From positions 1 through 64,000 of the forward strand of contig JBALVX010000001.1 in assembly GCA_036961295.1 (NCBI GenBank): DNA of 64,000 bases, read 5' to 3'. A program made the translations under genes and the position numbers. Position 1 is the first letter of the stretch. The number at the start of each line of letters is the position of its first letter. Shown here in pieces: positions 25,732 to 33,758 of the stretch. Source of the DNA: JAGPUQ01 sp036961295 (GTDB taxonomy: Bacteria > Pseudomonadota > Gammaproteobacteria > Pseudomonadales > Porticoccaceae). A model generated the notes under the pieces. It saw only the letters and a list, made by a program, of their open reading frames with translations. It did no database searches and was not told where the DNA came from.

Positions 25732-26228
25732 AACAAGTTTCCGTAACAGATAAGTTCTAAAAAAATTACGTTTACGAGCTTGTCGAACCCATCGGTAAAA
25801 ACTTTGATAGTGAGTTCAAGCCAGAGCTGACTCCCAAAGAAATGTTGAGCTTAGGTGTATTTGGGGGTAAATATTTGAACGATTGCCAACAAGAGTTTTC
25901 TGCTAATTGGTTTGTCGGTGCAAAGTTAAGCCCGCAAATAAAAGATATTAGTCTTAATTATTTCTCGGTAGATGCTTCCCAGCCGCTCAGTGAATGGCAG
26001 CGAAAAGGCTGGATTCATCTTCAAGACCCTAGAGGCTGGTTCCAGTGGTATTGCCGTTACTATATGGGTAGGCGCACATCAGATGATGTACGCCAGATAA
26101 AAAGGTGGAAAGCCTTTAGGCGGCATGCATCTGCGGTTAAAAAGAACTGTGAAAGATACGATTTAAGCTGTCGAAAGAAACAGCGACAGGCCTTGTTACA
26201 TTGGGCATACGATTCACGAAATCTATAA
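25728..26228 (+). pseudogene. Conserved hypothetical protein, interrupted by an early in-frame TAA
   Basis: Translation from ATG 25728, overlapping the DUF523 stop, gives MKQVSVTDKF, then TAA at 25758-25760, then in the same frame an unbroken KNYVYELVEPIGKNFDSEF and on to 26228. The downstream part (about 155 residues) is Trp/Tyr-rich, with GWFQWYCRYYMGRR and RKKQRQALLHWAYDSR. The segment before the next ATG (25842) reads as conserved-looking protein, so a start at 25842, giving 128 residues, would discard about 27 of those residues. Either a nonsense mutation or use of the internal start explains it. Family and function are unknown to me. Confidence 0.6.
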
Positions 26229-26554
26229 ATCGTCCTAAAACACTAGGATCAGCAGACCTCTTTCCCTGTTTCCTGGGCCCTTCATCCCAAAAATTGATAC
26301 TATAATCCATTGATTATTAAGGTTGCTCGCTCTGAACAAAAGCTCCGGGGAACAAGAGCCCCGGGAATAACGAGAATAGTCGGGAATAGATTATCGTGTA
26401 CACCGCATATAAGCAGAGTGAGACCCTCTAGCTTATTGTTTTTATAATCGAATTACCTTGGCTACGGTCTGCTACGTCCAAAATGGAGTGGAAAGTGATA
26501 TAAAGCCTGTGTCTATTGAATAAACTGCTAGGGCCAATTAGGAAAAGGATATTT
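26229..26554. other. Intergenic region before the DUF1003 gene
   Basis: A 326-bp spacer. It has the right copy of the 30-bp direct repeat (26231-26260) and a GC-rich hairpin with TCCGGGG/CCCCGGGA arms near 26342-26367. I find no gene, no tRNA, and no clear integron-type recombination site here. Confidence 0.5.
26231..26260. repeat. 30-bp imperfect direct repeat, right copy
   Basis: Begins CGTCCTAAAACACTAG and matches the copy at 24645-24674 in about 25 of 30 positions. It begins two bases after the stop of the interrupted gene. Confidence 0.7.
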
Positions 26555-27067
26555 ATGAAAAAATATATAGATAATCTGGCAAAAGTTTTATTGGGCTCTT
26601 CCTATAATGATCTGGAAAAGCCTGAACAAAAAGTAATCGACAGCATAGCCGAAGCAGAACCAATTGTTGAAAACGTCAATGAATTGTTCCATGAGCAACT
26701 AACATTTGGACAACGGCTTGCCGATAAAATATCAACGTTTGGTGGTTCTTGGGCCTTTATAATTATTTTTTTAACTATCTTGGTGTCATGGATGGCGGTT
26801 AATTCTTTTTACTTAATTAGTCCCAAACAAGCCTTTGACCCGTATCCATATATATTTCTGAATCTTATGCTATCTACAATTGCTGCTCTCCAAGCGCCAG
26901 TTATAATGATGTCACAAAACAGAAACACAGCCAAAGACCGTCTAGATATTACTCAAAATTATAAGGTAAGCTTAAAAACAGAATTGGAAATCATACGCCT
27001 TCATCAAAAAATAGATGAACTCACAAAAACACTTTCTCAAAACAAAGTAATTGATGAAGAGCCCTAA
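26555..27067 (+). CDS. DUF1003 integral membrane protein
   Basis: A 170-residue protein with two membrane segments. I chose ATG 26555, preceded by AAAAGGAT at good spacing; a TTG at 26516 would add 13 residues. The core FGQRLADKISTFGGSWAFIIIFLTILVSW, AFDPYPYIFLNLMLSTIAALQAPVIMMSQNR is typical of DUF1003, whose function is unknown. A helical C-terminal tail follows. Its stop codon TAA lies inside the first half of an attC-like site (27061-27133), the normal layout of an integron gene cassette. Confidence 0.85.
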   Translation: MKKYIDNLAKVLLGSSYNDLEKPEQKVIDSIAEAEPIVENVNELFHEQLTFGQRLADKISTFGGSWAFIIIFLTILVSWMAVNSFYLISPKQAFDPYPYIFLNLMLSTIAALQAPVIMMSQNRNTAKDRLDITQNYKVSLKTELEIIRLHQKIDELTKTLSQNKVIDEEP

Positions 27068-27133
27068 CAATACGTTTAAATCGCTGCGCTCGGACAAGCA
27101 AAAAGCGGCTTGCCGTTTAACTCTGCGTTACGT
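27061..27133 (+). repeat. attC-like recombination site 1 (DUF1003 cassette)
   Basis: Left end CCCTAACAA (R'' type), left inner arm GTTTAAATCGC, right inner arm GCCGTTTAACTC and right end GCGTTACG (R' type), about 72 bp overall. Arms are imperfectly complementary, as in 59-base elements. The R' core GTTACGT deviates from GTTRRRY, so the site may be weakened. Confidence 0.65.
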
Positions 27134-27153
27134 GTCATAAATCGGAGTATTAG

Positions 27154-27468
27154 ATGGCAGGAAAGTATCCGGATAGAATCAGAGCGCTACCACCTTATGA
27201 TGGGCGTTTTGACGCATACAAACTTGAAGCAAAAGAAGGCGATGTCCTTTTCGCATCATATCCTGCTGGCACATCCATTCCTCCCCATGTTCATGACACT
27301 GACAATCATGGTGTTATCACACGCGGTGAGTTGATATTGAGCATGAACGGCGAAGTAACTAAAGTAAGCGTGGGTGAGTGGTACCATGTTCCCGCAAATG
27401 TTGAGCACTCTGCCGAATTTGAAGTTGAAACAGATGAGGTTGAATTCTGGTTCCATGCAAACACTTAA
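27154..27468 (+). CDS. Cupin domain protein
   Basis: A 104-residue single-domain cupin starting ATG 27154 behind CGGAG. The metal-binding pattern is visible: SIPPHVHDTDNHGVITRGEL (cupin motif 1, with His residues and no usual Glu) and WYHVPANVEHSAEF (motif 2). The ligand is unknown. The stop TAA lies in ACTTAAC, a perfect R''-type heptamer, and about 20 bp separate its start from the preceding attC-like site. It therefore looks like a second cassette. Confidence 0.78.
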   Translation: MAGKYPDRIRALPPYDGRFDAYKLEAKEGDVLFASYPAGTSIPPHVHDTDNHGVITRGELILSMNGEVTKVSVGEWYHVPANVEHSAEFEVETDEVEFWFHANT

Positions 27469-27484
27469 CAAATCACTCCAATGG
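27463..27484 (+). repeat. Half attC-like site after the cupin gene
   Basis: ACTTAACAAATCACTCCAA matches the left half of an attC (R'' = RYYYAAC plus left inner arm). No right half with GTTRRRY follows before the monooxygenase gene, so the site appears truncated. Confidence 0.4.
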
Positions 27485-27554
27485 GGTTTATAGTTCCCAC
27501 CATAATGAGGGTTGTAACAACCCTGAATTAAATTCACCTAATAGAGGATCAGTA

Positions 27555-29183
27555 ATGTTGGATCAGGACAGTAAAGCGGCGGTCTCCACTAGCACAGTCG
27601 ACGCGGTGGTTATCGGAGCCGGTGTGGCGGGGCTCTACCAGATTCATCAGTTGCGAGAGCAGGGCCTCAGCGTGAGAGGGTTTGATGCCGCGTCCGATGT
27701 GGGTGGCACCTGGAACTGGAATCGCTATCCGGGGGCTCGTTTTGATTCTGAATGCTATATCTACCAGTATTTGTTCTCCGAGGATCTTTACAAGGACTGG
27801 AGCTGGAGCGAGCGTTTTCCCGGACAACCGGAAATTGAACGCTGGATGCATTACGTGGCGGACCGCCTCGATCTGCGTCGCAGCATACAGTTCAACACCA
27901 CAATCCAGAGCGCGCATTTTAATGAGGCCACCGAACGCTGGCTCGTCACCACCGACAGCGGCGAGGTCATCGACACAGGATTTTTAGTCACCTGCTGCGG
28001 CATGTTATCGGCACCGCTGTCGTCCCTGTTTCCCGGGCAGGAAACCTTCAAGGGACAGATTTTTCACACCGCGCGCTGGCCAAAAGAACCGGTCGATTTA
28101 GCGGGCAAGCGAGTTGGCGTTATTGGTAACGGCGCGACAGGTATTCAGGTGATTCAGACCATCGCCGAGAAGGTCGAACATCTTTCCGTTTTTATCCGCT
28201 CGCCGCAATATGTACTGCCCATGAAAAATATCAAGTATGGCGCGGCAGAAGTCGAAGGGTATAAATCGAGATTTAAGGAGCTTGCCGAGACCTTACCCCA
28301 CACCTTTTCCGGCTTCGAATACGACGTCGAGCACACCTGGGCAGAACTGACACCCCAGCAGCGCCTCGACGTCCTTGAAGAGGGCTGGAGCAATGGCTCC
28401 CTGAAATTGTGGTTGGCCTCATTCGCCGAAGTATTTACCGACGAAGATGTCAGCGCGCAAATCTCCGAGTTTGTGCGGGAAAAGATGCGCGCGCGGCTCA
28501 AGGACCCCAAATTGTGTGAACTGTTGATACCCACTGACTTCGGTTTTGGCACGCACCGGGTTCCGCTGGAGACCAATTACCTGGAAGTCTACCATCGGCC
28601 CAATGTCGAAATCGTTAGCGTTAAAGATAATGCCATCGAAAGCGTTACGCCTGAAGGCATAAAAACGGCTGACGGCACCGTCCACCCACTCGACATCATC
28701 ATCCTCGCCACTGGTTTTGACGCCGGCACTGGCGCGTTAACCCGCATTGATATCCGTGGTCGGGAAGGGCGCTCTCTGAAAGAAGACTGGAGTAAAGATA
28801 TTCGCACCACCATGGGTTTGCAGGTACACGGTTACCCGAATCTGTTCACCACCGGCGCACCCCTTGCGCCCTCAGCGGCGCTGTGCAATATGACAACCTG
28901 TCTGCAACAGCAAACGGAATGGATCAGTGCCTGTATCAAATACCTACGCAACAAAAATTTGAAATGCATAGAGCCGACTCAGGAAGCCGAGGAGCAGTGG
29001 ATCACCCATCACGAAGAACTGGCCAATGCCACCTTGGTGGCCAAAACGTCGTCCTGGTACATGGGTTCAAATGTCGAAGGTAAACCGCGGCGACTACTAT
29101 CCTATATCGGCGGCGTGGGGGATTACCGCAACCGTTGTAATGAGGTCGCTGAAAAGGGTTATCCGGGTTTTGACGTTCATTGA
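27555..29183 (+). CDS. Flavin monooxygenase, Baeyer-Villiger (cyclohexanone monooxygenase) type
   Basis: A 542-residue FAD/NADPH monooxygenase. An N-terminal FAD Rossmann motif (VVIGAGVAGLYQIHQLREQG) is followed by GGTWNWNRYPGARFDSE, the Baeyer-Villiger signature FKGQIFHTARWP, and the NADPH Rossmann motif VGVIGNGATGIQ. Such enzymes insert oxygen next to a ketone to give an ester or lactone. Length matches cyclohexanone-type enzymes. Base composition resembles the backbone more than the AT-rich neighbours. A second monooxygenase of this superfamily lies at 56840-58363. Confidence 0.92.
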   Translation: MLDQDSKAAVSTSTVDAVVIGAGVAGLYQIHQLREQGLSVRGFDAASDVGGTWNWNRYPGARFDSECYIYQYLFSEDLYKDWSWSERFPGQPEIERWMHYVADRLDLRRSIQFNTTIQSAHFNEATERWLVTTDSGEVIDTGFLVTCCGMLSAPLSSLFPGQETFKGQIFHTARWPKEPVDLAGKRVGVIGNGATGIQVIQTIAEKVEHLSVFIRSPQYVLPMKNIKYGAAEVEGYKSRFKELAETLPHTFSGFEYDVEHTWAELTPQQRLDVLEEGWSNGSLKLWLASFAEVFTDEDVSAQISEFVREKMRARLKDPKLCELLIPTDFGFGTHRVPLETNYLEVYHRPNVEIVSVKDNAIESVTPEGIKTADGTVHPLDIIILATGFDAGTGALTRIDIRGREGRSLKEDWSKDIRTTMGLQVHGYPNLFTTGAPLAPSAALCNMTTCLQQQTEWISACIKYLRNKNLKCIEPTQEAEEQWITHHEELANATLVAKTSSWYMGSNVEGKPRRLLSYIGGVGDYRNRCNEVAEKGYPGFDVH

Positions 29184-29218
29184 GTTGAAGGGGTGTTGTA
29201 TGCTTTTTAGGATATTGT

Positions 29219-29386
29219 ATGAATGCCGCACAATCTCTTGACGACTTGCGTTCCCCTCCTGGAAACAGGCTCGAACCATTAAAAGGTGAGCTCAAGGGTT
29301 TTCACAGCATTCGTATTAATTCCCAGTGGCGCATTATTTTCCGCTGGGCCGAAGGTGGTGCCACCAATGTCCAGATCGTGGACTAA
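29219..29386 (+). pseudogene. HigB/RelE-type toxin remnant
   Basis: The remaining 55 codons match the C-terminal part of HigB toxins: NAAQSLDDL, PPGNRLEPLKGELKGFHSIRIN, QWRIIFRW, IVD. About 35 N-terminal residues are missing, because the monooxygenase gene ends only 36 bp upstream. The conserved C-terminal Tyr-His is also lost: the frame reads GAC TAA CAC TAA, where GAC TAC CAC TAA would give Asp-Tyr-His-stop, so a Tyr codon may have become TAA. The toxin is presumably inactive. The antitoxin gene follows. Confidence 0.75.
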
Positions 29387-29408
29387 CACTAAAATTTAGA
29401 GGTGTCAT

Positions 29409-29699
29409 ATGATTCCCTGCAATAGAACTGCAACGCATCCAGGGGTCATTTTGCTCAAAGAGTTTCTTGAGCCACTGGATTTAACGCAAAAGGCTTTGGC
29501 GGCACACGTCGGTGTTCCTGTGCAGCGAGTTAATGAAATTGTTCGCGGTAAACGCGGCTTTACGCCGGAAACTGCATGGCTGCTTTCCGAGGCGCTGCGT
29601 ACAACTCCAGAGTTTTGGCTCAATCTTCAATCCATACATGATTTGTCGGCCAATCGTCCCGATAATCACATTGAGCTATTGATCGCAGCGGGCATGTAG
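29409..29699 (+). CDS. higA: HigA family antitoxin
   Basis: A 96-residue XRE-type DNA-binding antitoxin starting ATG behind AGAGG. The HTH is DLTQKALAAHVGVPVQRVNEIVRGKRGFTPETAWLLSEAL, and the N terminus has the usual HPGVILLKEFLEPL. HigA binds HigB and represses the operon. Here the toxin upstream is truncated, so this is an orphan antitoxin; it could still repress its promoter or neutralise a related toxin elsewhere. Confidence 0.88.
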   Translation: MIPCNRTATHPGVILLKEFLEPLDLTQKALAAHVGVPVQRVNEIVRGKRGFTPETAWLLSEALRTTPEFWLNLQSIHDLSANRPDNHIELLIAAGM

Positions 29700-29727
29700 C
29701 AAGCGTGACGCCCTTGCTTGTTAAGGG

Positions 29728-29750
29728 GTTAGATAGAATCTGCGCCTAAC
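29728..29750 (+). repeat. attC-like half sites after higA
   Basis: GTTAGAT (29728-29734) is a perfect GTTRRRY R'-type heptamer and GCCTAAC (29744-29750) a perfect RYYYAAC R''-type heptamer, 9 bp apart. Neither has a clear partner at normal distance, so these may be remnants of degraded cassettes. Confidence 0.35.
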
Positions 29751-29841
29751 ATCAATCGGGCTGCCACGCAGAAAACTTGGTAGTGCAGGTTTGGGCCTCA
29801 CTTTAGCGCTTTATAAAAACAGATAAAACTGTGGAATATCG

Positions 29842-29934
29842 ATCTTACAAGCGCATTAAGTTCGTTCCGACGCTGCGCATCTCCACTAGACCCAGCCTGC
29901 TTCGCAGTTTGCGTTGTTTATGCGGACGTTAAAA
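29842..29934 (+). repeat. attC-like recombination site 2
   Basis: Left end ATCTTACAA, left inner arm GCGCATTAAG, right inner arm TTTATGCGG and right end ACGTTAAAA. This closely parallels the arrangement of Vibrio attC repeats (TAACAAACGCCTCAAG and TTAGGCGGGCGTTA). Length is about 93 bp. The predicted crossover is after G 29928, 20 bp before the next ORF. Confidence 0.7.
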
Positions 29935-29948
29935 CTCAAAATCGAAAT

Positions 29949-30330
29949 ATGCCTAAATCAATAAAGCTTTTTCTTTTCTGTTACTTTGCCTCTTTAGTTA
30001 TTGGTTTGGTGGGCATGTTTGTTTCTGGCGCTGTAAAGAATTTAGTGGGTGGAACTGCAATTTATGTAGCTGTCACTCTATTAATAATGTTTGCTTCATT
30101 GTTTTTTTATCACAAAGCAACATTCGTGGGCAAAATGGGTATACGTGATATTCGCTGGCTCTGATGCTTTAAATAAAATATGGGTTCTATATTTTTTCGG
30201 GCAAAAGTCCTTTGTTTTGTCAACTATCATAGCGCTGCAATTTGTGCTTTTAGTTTATTCTATATTTTTATTGTTTTATAAAGACAGTTATATTTGGTTC
30301 AAGAAAGCGTGTGATCAATGGAAGGTGTAA
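29949..30330 (+). pseudogene. Small four-helix membrane protein, frameshifted
   Basis: Frame 1 runs from ATG 29949 to a TGA at 30162-30164 (71 residues, two membrane helices). A second frame, +1 relative to the first, carries the apparent remainder with GSDALNKIWVLYFFGQKS and FVLLVYSIFLLFYKDSY, ending TAA 30328-30330. Joined, they would give a roughly 127-residue protein with four helices. The switch lies between the T7 run at 30102-30108 and about 30150. An error, a recent mutation, or programmed shifting could each explain it. The gene lies exactly between two attC-like sites, with the stop inside the second, as in a cassette. I recognise no family. Confidence 0.6.
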
Positions 30331-30391
30331 CAAGTTGCTTAAGTTCGGTCGCTTTGCCGTAGTTTGTCTGGCCCTTAGCGAAACGTTAAAA
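30325..30391 (+). repeat. attC-like recombination site 3
   Basis: Left end GTGTAACAAG, left inner arm TTGCTTAAG, right inner arm CCCTTAGCGAAA and right end CGTTAAAA, about 67 bp. The arms are imperfectly inverted as in attC sites. The stop codon of the preceding ORF is inside the left end. Confidence 0.68.
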
Positions 30392-30438
30392 GAACCCACT
30401 ATCTTATTAAAGCAACCCACTTAACCCCAAACCAATCC

Positions 30439-30774
30439 CTACTTTTTCTTCTCAGTCGATCGCAACAGGTTAGACAGCTTCGGATTCGGCTTGCTGGCTT
30501 TCCGCAATAGCAATGCGATATGACCAATGGTCTGCACCAGTTGGGTCTTGCAGGTTTTGTTAAGTTGGGCCAGTAGCTTGCGGCGGTCGTCGCGATCAGC
30601 CACGGCTATTTTGACTTTGATCAATTCGTGATCGTCGAGCGCGCGTTCCAGCTCTGCTAGCACGGTAGGGGAAAGCCCCTTGTCGGCGATGGTAACCGTA
30701 GGCTTTAGGTCGTGGCCGATGCGGCGCAGGTACTTCTTTTGCTCGTTACTGAGTGCGGTGGATGTTACAGTCAT
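30439..30774 (-). CDS. yhbY: CRM-domain RNA-binding protein YhbY
   Basis: A 111-residue ribosome-assembly-associated protein of the CRM (YhbY) family that binds pre-50S particles. It shows LSNEQKKYLRRIGHDLKPTVTIADKGLSPTV and the basic GHIALLLRKASKPNPKLSNLL. It is divergent from rlmE with 84 bp between starts, as in other gammaproteobacteria, and marks the return to backbone after the accessory stretch. Confidence 0.95.
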   Translation of the reverse strand: MTVTSTALSNEQKKYLRRIGHDLKPTVTIADKGLSPTVLAELERALDDHELIKVKIAVADRDDRRKLLAQLNKTCKTQLVQTIGHIALLLRKASKPNPKLSNLLRSTEKKK

Positions 30775-30858
30775 GGGTGGTTCGGGCCGTTGGTCGGGGC
30801 GCGGGATTTTAACAGAAATTGGGCTGGCGAGGCCCCTTGATAGAAAAGATAGGCGAGT

Positions 30859-31488
30859 ATGGGTAAATCGAAAAGCGGAAGTAGTCGGCGCTGGTTACAG
30901 GAGCACGAGGCTGATCACTATGTACAAAAGGCGCGGAAGGACGGCTATCGCTCCCGTGCCAGCTATAAATTGCTGGAGCTGGATACGAAGAATCGCCTGT
31001 TAAAACCGGGAATGACGGTGGTTGATCTGGGTGCTGCGCCCGGGGGCTGGTGTCAGGTAGCGGCTGAAAAAATTGGCTCGAAGGGGCGAATCATTGCCTG
31101 CGATATCTTGCCGATGGATAACCTGGCGGATGTGGAAATACTGTGCGGTGATTTTACCGAAGAAGCGGTACTCGCCGAGCTTGAAACTATGGTCGGCGGC
31201 GCGCCCATTGACCTTGTAATGTCGGATCTGGCACCCAATGTAAGTGGGATAAAGGAAGTGGATCAGCCTCGGTCCATGTATTTAGTGGAGCTGGCGCTGG
31301 AGTTTGCGCGCCAGGTTTTGAGACCGGGCGGGGTGTTTGTGACGAAGGTTTTTCAGGGTGAGGGTTCCGATGCTCTGCTCAAAGAAGTTCGTCAAGGTTT
31401 TCAAAAGGTTACCATTCGTAAGCCGGAAGCGTCGCGACCGCGATCCAGAGAGGTTTACTGGGTTGCCACAGGTTTTCGGGCAAAATAG
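30859..31488 (+). CDS. rlmE: 23S rRNA 2'-O-methyltransferase RlmE (FtsJ)
   Basis: RlmE methylates U2552 of 23S rRNA late in 50S assembly. The 209-residue protein shows SRASYKLLELD with the catalytic Lys, motif I VVDLGAAPGGWCQVA, the catalytic Asp in MSDLAPN, Lys in VTKVFQGEG and the final Glu in SREVYWVA: the complete K-D-K-E tetrad. It precedes ftsH, the conserved pair. Confidence 0.96.
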   Translation: MGKSKSGSSRRWLQEHEADHYVQKARKDGYRSRASYKLLELDTKNRLLKPGMTVVDLGAAPGGWCQVAAEKIGSKGRIIACDILPMDNLADVEILCGDFTEEAVLAELETMVGGAPIDLVMSDLAPNVSGIKEVDQPRSMYLVELALEFARQVLRPGGVFVTKVFQGEGSDALLKEVRQGFQKVTIRKPEASRPRSREVYWVATGFRAK

Positions 31489-31597
31489 CCCAGTTTTCGC
31501 GACGGAATAGCTGGCGCGGCAGAATTGAGCGGTCAAAACTGGTTATAATTGATATTCGTACCAAAACATTGGCGATGGCCAATTCGAGGATTTCAGG

Positions 31598-33553
31598 TTG
31601 AGTGAAGTAGCAAAGAATGTGATTCTCTGGCTGGTGATTGGCGCCGTGCTGTTTTCGGTGTTCCGGAATTTTCAGGAAGGGCCCGCACCGCAGAACATCA
31701 CCTACACCAATTTTATTGATGAAGTGCAGAGTGGAAACGTTCGCAGTGTGCTAATTGACGAGTTGGTCATTCTGGGTGAGCGGGAAAATGGTGAGAAGTT
31801 TCGCTCCATCCGACCCTATGCCAGCGATGACGGCATGATGAAGGACCTGCTCAATAACAACGTTAATATTTCCGGTAAAGAGCCGGACAAGGCCAGTTTT
31901 TGGCAGAGCCTGTTTTTGGCGATATTACCAATCCTATTGATTGTCGGCATTTTTGTGTTCTTTATGCGGCAAATGCAGGGCGGCGCGGGCGGTGGTCGAG
32001 GCGGCCCCATGTCCTTCGGTAAATCTAAAGCGCGCTTGCTCAGCGAAGATCAAATTAAAACTACTTTTGCCGATGTCGCCGGTGTCGATGAAGCCAAAGA
32101 AGAAGTTGGCGAGCTGGTGGAATTTCTGAGCGATCCTTCCAAGTTCCAAAGCCTGGGTGGTCGTATTCCCCGTGGCGTGTTGATGTCTGGCCCTCCGGGT
32201 ACCGGTAAAACCTTGCTGGCCAAGGCGATTGCTGGCGAGGCGAAGGTGCCGTTCTTTTCTATCTCGGGTTCTGACTTTGTCGAAATGTTTGTCGGCGTGG
32301 GTGCGTCCCGCGTGCGCGATATGTTCGAGCAAGCTAAAAAACAAGCGCCCTGCATTATCTTTATTGATGAGATTGATGCGGTGGGCCGTACCCGCGGTGG
32401 CGGTATCGGCGGTGGTAATGACGAGCGCGAGCAAACGCTAAACCAATTGTTGGTTGAGATGGATGGCTTTGAGGGCAACGAAGGGGTGATTGTAATCGCC
32501 GCATCTAACCGCCCCGATGTGTTGGATAAAGCCTTGCTGCGCCCCGGACGTTTTGATCGCCAGGTCTATGTCGGCTTGCCGGACATTCGCGGTCGCGAAC
32601 ATATTCTTAAAGTTCACGCGCGCAAAGTGCCCCTGGACGAAGACGTTAAACTCAATGTGATTGCTCGCGGTACGCCGGGTTTCTCTGGTGCCGATCTTGC
32701 CAACTTGATCAACGAGGCCGCGCTGTTTGCGGCGCGGTCCGATAAGCGTCTGGTCACCATGGAAGAGTTTGAGAAAGCCCGAGACAAAATCATGATGGGT
32801 GCCGAGCGCCGCTCCATGGTGATGTCCGAAGAAGAAAAAGCCAATACCGCCTATCACGAAGCGGGCCATGCCATTATTGGTCGTTTAGTGCCGGGCCACG
32901 ATCCGGTGCATAAGGTCACTATTATTCCCCGTGGTCGCGCTCTGGGTGTTACCCAGTTCCTGCCCGAAGAAGATCAATACAGCATCAACAAACGACAACT
33001 GGAAGGCCAGATTTGCAGTTTGTTCGGGGGTCGAATCGCCGAGGAGTTAATACACGGTGCCGACGGCGTTACGACTGGTGCCTCTAACGATATTGAGCGC
33101 GCTAGTCAGTTGGCGCGGAGCATGGTAACCAAGTGGGGTTTGACCGAAAAACTCGGGCCCATCCTCTACGGTGAAGAGCAAACTATGGACCCTTCCGAGA
33201 GAGGCAGAAATTTCTCGGGAGAAACCTCCAAGCAAATCGATCACGAAGTACGCGGTATTATTGACCGCTGCTATCAGCGGGCGAATAAATTGCTCGAAGA
33301 CAATATCGATATTTTGCACGCGATGAAAGCAGCGCTGATGGAATACGAAACCATCGATGCCGATCAAGTCAACGATTTGATGGAGCGGCGCACGGTGCGT
33401 CCGCCGCAAGGCTGGGACGACGATTTAGATCACCGCTCGGGTGGCAGCAAGCCCAAGGAAGCCGATGTTAGTGGCAATGTAGATGCGGACGTAAATACGG
33501 ATGGAGATACGGATAAGGAAAGCCCTATTGGCGGACCGGTCGAGGACAGCTAG
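31598..33553 (+). CDS. ftsH: ATP-dependent zinc metalloprotease FtsH
   Basis: A membrane-bound AAA+ protease that degrades sigma32, LpxC and damaged membrane proteins. It starts TTG. The 651-residue protein has an N-terminal membrane helix, a periplasmic domain, a second helix (LFLAILPILLIVGIFVFF), Walker A GPPGTGKT, Walker B IIFIDEIDAVG, the second region of homology, and the zinc motif HEAGH. The C terminus is an acidic Asp-rich tail (VNTDGDTDKES) not needed for activity. A TATAAT-like hexamer lies at about 31544. Confidence 0.97.
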   Translation: MSEVAKNVILWLVIGAVLFSVFRNFQEGPAPQNITYTNFIDEVQSGNVRSVLIDELVILGERENGEKFRSIRPYASDDGMMKDLLNNNVNISGKEPDKASFWQSLFLAILPILLIVGIFVFFMRQMQGGAGGGRGGPMSFGKSKARLLSEDQIKTTFADVAGVDEAKEEVGELVEFLSDPSKFQSLGGRIPRGVLMSGPPGTGKTLLAKAIAGEAKVPFFSISGSDFVEMFVGVGASRVRDMFEQAKKQAPCIIFIDEIDAVGRTRGGGIGGGNDEREQTLNQLLVEMDGFEGNEGVIVIAASNRPDVLDKALLRPGRFDRQVYVGLPDIRGREHILKVHARKVPLDEDVKLNVIARGTPGFSGADLANLINEAALFAARSDKRLVTMEEFEKARDKIMMGAERRSMVMSEEEKANTAYHEAGHAIIGRLVPGHDPVHKVTIIPRGRALGVTQFLPEEDQYSINKRQLEGQICSLFGGRIAEELIHGADGVTTGASNDIERASQLARSMVTKWGLTEKLGPILYGEEQTMDPSERGRNFSGETSKQIDHEVRGIIDRCYQRANKLLEDNIDILHAMKAALMEYETIDADQVNDLMERRTVRPPQGWDDDLDHRSGGSKPKEADVSGNVDADVNTDGDTDKESPIGGPVEDS

Positions 33554-33592
33554 GTATAAAGGCTGGACATTTAGAGCGGCGTTTCGATTCCG

Positions 33593-33638
33593 AAATAAAG
33601 CCGGTTGACCCTAAGGGTTGGCTGGCTTTATTGTTTTA
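33593..33638 (+). terminator. Terminator hairpin after ftsH
   Basis: AATAAAGCCGG pairs with CTGGCTTTATT around a second stem, GGTTGACCCT/AAGGGTTGGC. It is followed by TTGTTTT. An AT-rich stretch with repeated TTAGTTTTTAAGT units then runs to folP. Confidence 0.65.
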
Positions 33639-33758
33639 AGTGGGAGCTAGAACTGATAAATAAAAATGGAATTTTCAGATTCGGTTTTTTGAGTCCCTTA
33701 ATTTTAAGTTAATTAGTTTTAAGTCCATTAGTTTTTAAGTGAATGAGTTTTTAATTTT

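Noticed and set aside
24645..26260. Direct repeats as an insertion sequence or composite transposon
   Set aside because: No transposase or terminal inverted repeats are visible between or beside them.
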